Assembly (NCBI GenBank): GCA_027296925.1
Contig: JAPUIP010000477.1
Location: 1-8,645, forward strand
Source: Candidatus Poribacteria bacterium
GTDB taxonomy: Bacteria > Poribacteria > WGA-4E > PCPOR2b
DNA length: 8,645 bases
Reading direction: 5' to 3'
Part shown: positions 1-5,894 of the stretch, piece after piece
Layout: each line of letters starts with the position of its first letter
Numbering within the stretch: position 1 is the first letter of the stretch
Translations under genes and position numbers: made by a program
Notes under the pieces: model-generated
Told to the model about the DNA's origin: nothing
Databases searched by the model: none
Seen by the model: the letters and a program-made list of their open reading frames with translations, nothing else

Positions 1-13
1 AACGAACAATCCG

Positions 14-31
14 AGTCCACTTCAGTGGACT
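14..31. repeat. Perfect inverted repeat (hairpin 1 of a tandem pair)
   Basis: Arms AGTCCACT (14-21) and AGTGGACT (24-31) are exact reverse complements separated by only TC, so a transcript would form a stem of about 7 bp with a 4-nt loop. It lies about 100 bases upstream of the GH172 gene. No T-tract follows, so it is not a classical intrinsic terminator. It could belong to the 3' end of a gene outside the window, to a dispersed repeat, or to a protein-binding site. Confidence 0.6.
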
Positions 32-40
32 TAAGCTATC

Positions 41-63
41 AGCCCGATCTTTAGATCAGGGCT
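41..63. repeat. Bulged inverted repeat (hairpin 2 of a tandem pair)
   Basis: AGCCCGATCT (41-50) pairs with AGATC (53-57) and GGGCT (59-63), leaving TT as the tip and a single bulged A at 58, so about 10 bp can pair. It sits nine bases after the first hairpin. The sequence after it is A-rich (aagtgaaaaag) rather than T-rich, which argues against an ordinary rho-independent terminator on the + strand. Two adjacent hairpins ahead of the first gene could be mRNA-end structures of an upstream gene or a repeat element. Confidence 0.55.
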
Positions 64-112
64 AAGTGAAAAAGTCGTAACATCAATCGATTTTTGAACC
101 CGCCCAAAACAA

Positions 113-118
113 GAGGAG
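113..118 (+). promoter_or_regulatory. Shine-Dalgarno of the GH172 gene
   Basis: GAGGAG lies 12 bases before the ATG at 131, a rather long spacing. An in-frame TGA at 95-97 and the absence of another start codon between it and 131 leave 131 as the only reasonable start. Confidence 0.6.
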
Positions 119-130
119 CATAACAATCTT

Positions 131-1285
131 ATGTATGTTGAAGGGCTTTTATCTTCGTTGACCCGTGTGAAAAAGGCGCGTTCTCTACGTGTCTCCTCGT
201 GGGACACGACCGGTAGAAATAGCGATGCCTGGAACATTGAGCCTGGCGAAACGCGAGTGCTTGCTGAACTCAAGGGGCCCGGCTGTATCAACCACATCTG
301 GATGACCCAGCGCGACGGCTACCGGAACGTCCTCCTGCGGTGCTTTTGGGATGACGAAGCGCATCCCAGCGTACTCTGTCCCTTGGGCGATTTTTTTGGC
401 TTGGGACACGAGATTGTGAATTCTTACGATTCACTGCTGTTTTCGGCATCAACAAACGGGAACAACCAATTCAACACTGGCTGTGCGCTGAACTCCTACG
501 TGCAGATGCCCTTCAACAAGTCCGCACGGATCGAGCTTGTCAACGAGGGTGATAAACCCCACCGGCAATACTTCTACATCGATTCTGAGCGGTATGATCA
601 ATCCCTCGATGATGACGTTGCCTACTTCCACGCACAGTTTCGTCGAGAGAATCCGTGTGACGGGTGGGGTCATGAGATTCGAGTCAACACGCCTGAAGCC
701 AACATCGTCAACACGGAAAGGCTTGCCTGGGATAACAACTACCTGATCCTCGAAGCGGCCGGCAGAGGACACTATATCGGCTGCAACCTCTCCGTCACCA
801 ATTTTCAAGGGACATGGTGGGGCGAAGGGGATGACATGATCTGGATCGATGGCTATAAATGGCCTCCCGAGCTCCACGGCACCGGCTCGGAGGATTATCT
901 CAACCAGGCGTGGGGAATGCAGCCCAATGCCTTTCGGCACAACGGTTCGTCGATCTACGAGCGTGATACCAACGGCTACCAGACGTCGTATGTGTTTCAT
1001 CTTGAAAATCCGATTCGATTTGAGAAGGAAATTCGCGCGACCATTGAGCATGGACATGGCAATCATCTCCGTAATGAGATGGCCTCTGTGGCGTACTGGT
1101 ACCAACTTGAGCCCCATAAACCGTTCGGTGTTCTACCTGTCGCGCAGCGAAAACCAGTCCTTAGGGATGAAAGTGGGGAATGGATGGTTGATGCGGCCGC
1201 AGAAACGCCACAATCCGAACCGGTGCTAAACGATGAAATGAAGCAGATGAAGGCGCAATGGGCGGAAAAACAGAAGAAGCCGTGA
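131..1285 (+). CDS. DUF2961 / glycoside hydrolase family 172 protein
   Basis: This is a complete 384-residue protein of the DUF2961 family, now GH172. Characterised members act on alpha-D-fructofuranosyl or D-arabinofuranosyl linkages and have a double jelly-roll fold. Family landmarks are visible in order: an Arg/Ser-rich N-terminus (RVSSWDTTGRN, 20-30), GPGCINHIWMT (49-59), YVQMPF (123-128), GEGDDMIWIDG (231-241) and HGTGSEDY (249-256). Glu232 and Glu254 sit in the two most conserved motifs and are my candidates for the catalytic carboxylates, by motif position only. Length matches a single-domain family member. The N-terminus begins directly with family sequence and shows no signal peptide, so a cytoplasmic location is likely. 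The last 30 residues are a charged tail. The next gene follows after 87 bases on the same strand, which suggests co-transcription. The family call is firm; the substrate cannot be read from the sequence. Confidence 0.93.
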   Translation: MYVEGLLSSLTRVKKARSLRVSSWDTTGRNSDAWNIEPGETRVLAELKGPGCINHIWMTQRDGYRNVLLRCFWDDEAHPSVLCPLGDFFGLGHEIVNSYDSLLFSASTNGNNQFNTGCALNSYVQMPFNKSARIELVNEGDKPHRQYFYIDSERYDQSLDDDVAYFHAQFRRENPCDGWGHEIRVNTPEANIVNTERLAWDNNYLILEAAGRGHYIGCNLSVTNFQGTWWGEGDDMIWIDGYKWPPELHGTGSEDYLNQAWGMQPNAFRHNGSSIYERDTNGYQTSYVFHLENPIRFEKEIRATIEHGHGNHLRNEMASVAYWYQLEPHKPFGVLPVAQRKPVLRDESGEWMVDAAAETPQSEPVLNDEMKQMKAQWAEKQKKP

Positions 1286-1360
1286 TACATAAGGACCTAA
1301 TATGTGGTGCTTAATAACGCAATACTGCCCCAAAAAATCGAAGGTCCGGTGAATCCAGAA

Positions 1361-1366
1361 AGGTGA
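1361..1366 (+). promoter_or_regulatory. Shine-Dalgarno that fixes the start of the ParB-like gene
   Basis: AGGTGA (part of AAGGTGA, 1360-1366) lies six bases before the ATG at 1373. The in-frame TTG at 1367 directly abuts this site and has no room for ribosome placement, so the ATG is preferred. Confidence 0.7.
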
Positions 1367-1372
1367 TTGCAG

Positions 1373-1747
1373 ATGAGCAGACCTAAAAAGACCTGCAAAC
1401 ATTCGCGACTGATTGATGGGGCACGTTATATCTGGTACGCACGCAACCTTTGGAAGCTCGCGGAGGGGCTGCCCGTCAAGGAAGTTGACATCAGTGCAAT
1501 TCGTGAACTCGACGCAGATTGCTGGTTTGGTGACGGATATGTGCCAACGATTCGCAAAGTCGCGGAACATTGTAAGAAGATTATCGACGCCGACCTCGAT
1601 TATCCGATTATCCTGAATGCGGATGGATACCTGATGGACGGCGGTCACCGAATCGCCAAGGCACTGATTCAGGGACAGACCAAAATCAAGGCAGTCCAAT
1701 TTGAAATCATGCCAACTCCTGATGTTATTGTGCCGACTGAACCTTGA
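1373..1747 (+). CDS. Small ParB/sulfiredoxin-like fold protein, function unknown
   Basis: This 124-residue protein has no signal peptide or membrane segment. Its second half reads PIILNADGYLMDGGHRIAKA followed by LIQGQTKIKAVQF. That is the strand-turn-helix pattern of the ParB N-terminal/sulfiredoxin superfamily, with a D-G-x-H-R signature at Asp89-Gly90-Gly91-His92-Arg93, where ParB proteins carry their GERR-type nucleotide-binding motif. The first half (WYARNLWKLAEGLPVKEV and ELDADCWF) resembles a widespread family of short proteins often labelled ParB-like. There is no helix-turn-helix or dimerisation domain, so it cannot be a true chromosome-partitioning ParB. Nucleotide binding through the His-Arg motif is plausible but inferred. 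It sits 87 bases after the GH172 gene and 60 bases before the large modular gene, all co-directional. A role in sugar metabolism is not indicated by its sequence. The gene call is firm, the fold moderately sure, the function open. Confidence 0.78.
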   Translation: MSRPKKTCKHSRLIDGARYIWYARNLWKLAEGLPVKEVDISAIRELDADCWFGDGYVPTIRKVAEHCKKIIDADLDYPIILNADGYLMDGGHRIAKALIQGQTKIKAVQFEIMPTPDVIVPTEP

Positions 1748-1796
1748 ACGACTGAACTTATCATGGATTACGTTTCACTTATTCACCACTATTTTT

Positions 1797-1802
1797 GGAG
1801 GA
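1797..1802 (+). promoter_or_regulatory. Strong Shine-Dalgarno of the large modular gene
   Basis: GGAGGA stands five bases before the ATG at 1808, the best ribosome binding site in the window. An in-frame TGA (1805-1807) immediately precedes that ATG, so the reading frame cannot extend upstream, and the next in-frame ATG is more than 300 codons downstream. Confidence 0.8.
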
Positions 1803-1807
1803 TTTGA

Positions 1808-4800
1808 ATGCAGACAACTTTTCAAGCGTTCTTGGCATTGACACTGATTCATGCCAATGAAACGGGGGACGATCCAGAAAATCTACCCGACGAAGTTGTG
1901 CAAGACGACCTATCGACCGAAGAAGCAAGCGAGCAAGAAGTCGCTTCCGATAATGACAAAACGGAGGACGCGGACTCAGCGGTTGAGCACCGCGAGGACG
2001 AACAGAGCGATGCAGAAGAGCACGAAGTGGATGGAGGCGTAGAATCAGAAGCTGACAGCATACCATTGAACGAGGATACAGAAAATACTCCCGACGATGC
2101 TGAGAGCGAGGAAGGGGTAACAGCAGAAGCATCTGACGCGAGCGAAGCAGAAACTGGAGATGTAGAAGGCGAAGCGGCGGGTGCGATTGATCCTTCGGGA
2201 GATGACGATGGCTCGCCAACACCAACCGATTCTGATGAAGATGAGAAAGCTGCTGAGATACCGCTCAGCGTGGGAGTTATCGATGAGGTGTACGACTTCG
2301 TAAAAGAATTTCCTCACAGCCAATCGAGCAATGTCGAGCAGGCTTCTGCGAGTGCGCAGGACAGCGCGGGAGGCATCAGCAAAGCCGCGATATTTGAACA
2401 CCCGCGTACCGAAGGCGACGCGCGGATTGAATACGAAGTGTCCCTGCCGCAAGTGAAATCTGACGAGAATCTCATCTTGAATTTCAGTATCGGCTTGAGG
2501 GACGGAGTCGATTTTGAGTCGCCTCACACGAAACCCGACGGGGTCCAGTTTGCCATCGAGGTTTCGGGCGAACGCCGTTTTGAAGGTGTCTCCGTTGCTT
2601 GCGAATGGGCTGAGTATCTCATCGATCTCTCCGATTTTGCCGGCGGCGAGACCCAGATTGCTTTCCTCACCAATTCCAATGGCGAGGGGAACACCAACTA
2701 CGACTGGGCTTTATGGGGAAATCCGCGTGTCTTAAAACTCACTCGCGTGCCACTGCCGACTGAAAGGGGTGAAACCGACCCCAAAATGAGACGGGGACTG
2801 GCGATTGGTCTCTTAGCAGGCGAGTCGCCGGAGCTGTGCGTTACTGAGTTCAACTTGGAGACCTCCACGCTGGCCCCCCAAATTGCACATGAAATCAGCC
2901 AACAGATGCAGGCAAGGGTGAGCATGTCGATTGTCGAACTGGCCCTTTACACAGAGCAACCGAAACTGGACATCGTAACAATGGGGCCAGCGGTTGCGCT
3001 CGTTGCAGCGAGGGCGGATTTTGAACTGCAGTGCACGATTCGCAATAACGGTCTGGTTCCGCTGGAGCCGATCCATGAAGCAAGTGTTGCGATCAGTCGG
3101 CTTAAGTTAAGACGCGGGCGATCCGTGCACCCCCTCAGAACGCTCAACCCAGGTGAGGAAGCCACGTTCGCATGGAATATCCGTAGCTTTTCGCGCGAGT
3201 CGATCGCGCAGGCATCGGTTTCTCTGCGGTGTCAAATGCCGACCGGTCGAATGAGCCGAACGGTTGAAAAGACAATCGCCATTCAGCCGGCAATTCCCCA
3301 AATCCCACTTCAAACCGCCTCAGAGCTACACACCCAAGATCTGAACGGCCACGTCATCACCGAAAATAGACACCTGCGGGCGGTTTTTGTTCGAGGGAGT
3401 CAGGGGTTTGAATACTGTGTCCTCTCCGCCGCAAAAAATGGGCGTTACAGGCAAGTTGCGGTGTGTCGTGCGATCTCCGAGATTCGTTATCGGAACACGA
3501 CAGGGAATGTGCAACACATCAAAGTGAATCCCTCCATCTATCGTCTTGGCGGAAATAATAGCGGCGAATCGATTGTGATGCTATCTGCTGAAGAGAAGGA
3601 TGATGACGGCGTGCGCTGGTCTTATGAGGCGCGTTTTTCGTTGTCAGACGGAGCGAGACGGCTTAAGGTGGAATACCGCCTTTCCGCCGATCAAGATCGA
3701 GAACTCATCCTTTTCAGCGGGCCAATCCTCCACGCCGGGGAAGGGGATTTCAGCGAAAATAAATCCTTTGCCCTTTTTCCCGGATTAGAGTTTTTGGAGG
3801 AGGATGAACCGTCGTCGAGTACGCGCGACGCAGCCCCTCCGATTAATAATCGTCTCGTGCCCCATCCCTATAAGATCACGATTCCACTGATGGCTGTCGA
3901 ACATAAAAAAACACTGGTTGGTCTGACATGGGACGCATTACAGACCTGGGATGGTGAACATAACATGCTATCGGCGGCTTTTGCTTCCCCAAATTGGCAT
4001 GAACATCAGAAGAACCATTTGATGGGGTTGTTCTTGCCGACGCCTCCCGATTGGGTTGAGGAAAATCATCTGGAAGCCTCGACGCCCTACCCGATGAAAG
4101 CGAATCATCCGATCACGCTCAACGCACAGATTATCATCGACGGAAACGCCTCCATTTTGGATGCGATCTCTCACTGGACAGACGCCTACGGTATTCCCGA
4201 ACCGGTGGAAGCCCCGCGCAATGACGCCGAGGAACTTCTGCTTTCGCGGCACGCTTTCATGCACACCGTATGGGATGCAGAGACGGCAAAATCGCGACAC
4301 TGTGTGGGGTGGGCGCCAGGAAATGCCCCCGGCTTTGCAACGCTGCTGTGGTACGATTACCTCGTCCAAACCCAGGATGAGGAGGTTAAAGATGAGTCCG
4401 TACGGCAGCGGGTCATTCAAATCGCTGAAAATACAATCCGCGAATCGGGCGAAGGGGGATTAGTTTCGCCTGCCCTCTGTCATATCTTGAAATGGGAATC
4501 CCCGTTCTATTTTGGGCACGTTGAAGCCGGTTTGGATCGGGTCAAAGAGATAATGCAGCGCCTGATTGATACGCAAGGAGAGGATGGAAGCTGGCGTTTT
4601 CACCCCACCACAGACCGCACGAAAACACTGGGCACAGAAGGGGATGCCGTTTTAGGCACTTCTGCGTATTCTGCCTTGATGCTGCTGAAGTATGCCCGAA
4701 TTACCGGCAACACGGAATCGTTGGAAGCGGGACTGAAGGGGCTCAAGTTCATGGAGGGGTTCAATGTACCACGCGGTGCACAAACGTGGGAATGCCCACT

Positions 4801-5707
4801 TTATGAGCCGGATATCCTCGCGGCAGCCTATGCCATCGGTGCGTATGTTGAAGCCTACGAGGTCACCAACAATAGACAACACCTGGAGTGGGCGGAATAC
4901 TGGGCGAGAGCCGGGCAGATTTTTCTATATCATTGGCATCTGCCAGATCGCCCCGGCATGCGTTTCGCCTCAATTCCGGTCTTCGGTACAACCTTCTACA
5001 CACACGCCTGGTTTGGTGTTCCGGTTCAGTGGAACGGCCTGGTTTACGCTTACTATCTCCAACACCTTGCGCGGCATAGCTCCCAGGGCAAGCTGTCTCA
5101 GCCGCAATCGTTCTGGTTAAAAATCGCTGAGGGCATTACGATCAGTGCGATGTATCAACAGTGGACAGAAGGCGAACTGAAGGGGACATATCCTGACGGT
5201 TTCTACGGCTTCTGCACTGAAGGACGCGGCCCACATATCAATCCAGAGGACATCGTGGTCAATCTCTATGCCTTGCGCGGACTTGATCCGGACATCTCCA
5301 CGGCGATCCTGCACAATCGCCGTAGACGCATTCACTTGAGCACCGGCGCGAAAATCGAGGCGTTTACTCGTGATGATTCTGGCGGACTCTCCTTTGTCTT
5401 GCGATATGTGCAATACGAAACAAGCTACAGTATCATTACAGGGTACGGCGGTAAACCCGCTGCGATTCGTGCACAGAACCAAAACATCGCCGCCACCGAT
5501 TCGCTCGAATCGGTTGAATCCGGATGGCTTTATCGTGAAGAGAAGGACACCATCTTCATTAAGTATAAGCAGCCGGTGGGGGAGATTGACTTTGAAGTGT
5601 TTCCTCCCGTAGAAGTAGAACCACCTACCGCACCGGTTGAGGAAGAGTCATCGCCGGAGGAGGATTCAGGCGTTCCGGAAAATCCGGTCCCGGCGGTGGA
5701 GCCTTAG
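1808..5707 (+). CDS. Large modular protein with acidic tract, carbohydrate-binding-like and six-hairpin glycosidase-like domains
   Basis: This 1299-residue protein is probably exported. Residues 1-16 (MQTTFQAFLALTLIHA) hold a short hydrophobic run resembling a signal peptide but lack the usual Lys/Arg. Residues 17-150 are low complexity, about 40% Asp/Glu with three Lys/Arg. Residues 157-312 look like a carbohydrate-binding beta-sandwich of NPCBM type, ending in YDWALWGNP (298-306). Residues 380-495 resemble an Ig/CARDB-like domain (TIRNNG, 410-415; LNPGEEATFAW). Residues 510-780 look like a mutarotase-type beta-supersandwich. Residues 805-1160 are helical with six-hairpin character: QGEDGSW (923-929) resembles the QW-type turn of alpha/alpha toroids, and WECPLYEPD (994-1002) holds Glu995, Glu1000 and Asp1002 as possible catalytic or metal-binding acids. 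A C-terminal beta domain (1170-1265) and a Pro/Glu tail (1266-1299) follow. The beta-supersandwich plus toroid order is shared by many polysaccharide lyases and glycosidases, but I cannot assign a family. Domain borders are by eye. Being third in a row with a GH172 gene supports a glycan-related role. Confidence 0.88.
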   Translation: MQTTFQAFLALTLIHANETGDDPENLPDEVVQDDLSTEEASEQEVASDNDKTEDADSAVEHREDEQSDAEEHEVDGGVESEADSIPLNEDTENTPDDAESEEGVTAEASDASEAETGDVEGEAAGAIDPSGDDDGSPTPTDSDEDEKAAEIPLSVGVIDEVYDFVKEFPHSQSSNVEQASASAQDSAGGISKAAIFEHPRTEGDARIEYEVSLPQVKSDENLILNFSIGLRDGVDFESPHTKPDGVQFAIEVSGERRFEGVSVACEWAEYLIDLSDFAGGETQIAFLTNSNGEGNTNYDWALWGNPRVLKLTRVPLPTERGETDPKMRRGLAIGLLAGESPELCVTEFNLETSTLAPQIAHEISQQMQARVSMSIVELALYTEQPKLDIVTMGPAVALVAARADFELQCTIRNNGLVPLEPIHEASVAISRLKLRRGRSVHPLRTLNPGEEATFAWNIRSFSRESIAQASVSLRCQMPTGRMSRTVEKTIAIQPAIPQIPLQTASELHTQDLNGHVITENRHLRAVFVRGSQGFEYCVLSAAKNGRYRQVAVCRAISEIRYRNTTGNVQHIKVNPSIYRLGGNNSGESIVMLSAEEKDDDGVRWSYEARFSLSDGARRLKVEYRLSADQDRELILFSGPILHAGEGDFSENKSFALFPGLEFLEEDEPSSSTRDAAPPINNRLVPHPYKITIPLMAVEHKKTLVGLTWDALQTWDGEHNMLSAAFASPNWHEHQKNHLMGLFLPTPPDWVEENHLEASTPYPMKANHPITLNAQIIIDGNASILDAISHWTDAYGIPEPVEAPRNDAEELLLSRHAFMHTVWDAETAKSRHCVGWAPGNAPGFATLLWYDYLVQTQDEEVKDESVRQRVIQIAENTIRESGEGGLVSPALCHILKWESPFYFGHVEAGLDRVKEIMQRLIDTQGEDGSWRFHPTTDRTKTLGTEGDAVLGTSAYSALMLLKYARITGNTESLEAGLKGLKFMEGFNVPRGAQTWECPLYEPDILAAAYAIGAYVEAYEVTNNRQHLEWAEYWARAGQIFLYHWHLPDRPGMRFASIPVFGTTFYTHAWFGVPVQWNGLVYAYYLQHLARHSSQGKLSQPQSFWLKIAEGITISAMYQQWTEGELKGTYPDGFYGFCTEGRGPHINPEDIVVNLYALRGLDPDISTAILHNRRRRIHLSTGAKIEAFTRDDSGGLSFVLRYVQYETSYSIITGYGGKPAAIRAQNQNIAATDSLESVESGWLYREEKDTIFIKYKQPVGEIDFEVFPPVEVEPPTAPVEEESSPEEDSGVPENPVPAVEP

Positions 5708-5720
5708 CCCGGCCTGGATT
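5681..5720. other. Imperfect inverted repeat spanning the stop codon of the modular gene
   Basis: AATCCGGTCCCGGC (5681-5694) and GCCCGGCCTGGATT (5707-5720) can pair at 11 of 14 positions around a 12-base loop. It could slow or end transcription after the modular gene, but it is followed by gaaatttcg rather than a T-run, so it is only terminator-like. The rest of the gap to 5858 holds no gene or structure that I can support; a TTGCTC (5821-5826) and CATACA (5844-5849) pair with 17-base spacing is too weak to call a promoter. Confidence 0.25.
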
Positions 5721-5858
5721 GAAATTTCGTGTGGACAGACTGAGAATGCCGCATCATTGGGTAGCCGCGGACCCATGTGCCCCGCTAGACGCGATGCGAA
5801 CATCTGCCAAGGCATACATCTTGCTCAGTGTGCCTCGGTCCAACATACATTCGAAAAG

Positions 5859-5880
5859 CTGAAACTGAACTGAACCTGAA
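5859..5880 (+). repeat. Four CTGAA short direct repeats before the RND gene
   Basis: CTGAA occurs at 5859-5863, 5865-5869, 5870-5874 and 5876-5880, spaced 6, 5 and 6 bases. The last copy runs into GAAGGGG (5878-5884), the probable Shine-Dalgarno of the RND gene. The copies are short enough to be chance or slippage; a leader control site is possible. Confidence 0.4.
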
Positions 5881-5894
5881 GGGGTTTTATTGAT

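Noticed and set aside
1..54. The end of an upstream coding sequence entering from the window edge.
   Set aside because: All three + frames reach a stop within 65 bases, and none of the short tails can be recognised, so no gene end can be supported.
94..124. TTGAAC as a possible -35 box with CATAAC as -10 before the GH172 gene.
   Set aside because: The spacing is 19 bases and the -10 candidate falls between the Shine-Dalgarno and the start codon, so it cannot serve this gene.
449..1117. A 222-codon open frame on the minus strand opposite the GH172 gene.
   Set aside because: It lies wholly inside a gene with clear family motifs, shows no recognisable protein features, and is the antisense shadow of that reading frame.
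1302..1352. A 16-codon + strand frame between the GH172 and ParB-like genes, preceded by AAGGA.
   Set aside because: It is too short to support by itself and has no recognisable sequence; the AAGGA is probably chance.
1805..1807. Recoding of TGA as a sense codon, which would join the 14-codon mini-ORF to the modular gene.
   Set aside because: The two preceding genes end naturally at TGA at family-appropriate lengths, and the ATG at 1808 has its own well-placed Shine-Dalgarno.
2045..2527. Minus-strand open frames of about 150-160 codons opposite the modular gene (also 1779-2225 and 3968-4420).
   Set aside because: They are antisense to a 1299-codon gene with a strong ribosome binding site; the Leu/Arg- or Ser/Cys-rich products reflect the biased sequence of the acidic tract and other coding regions.
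5637..5873. A 78-codon + strand frame bridging the end of the modular gene and the gap before the RND gene.
   Set aside because: It starts inside the modular gene, has no ribosome binding site, and its Arg-rich start is an out-of-frame reading of the Pro/Glu tail.
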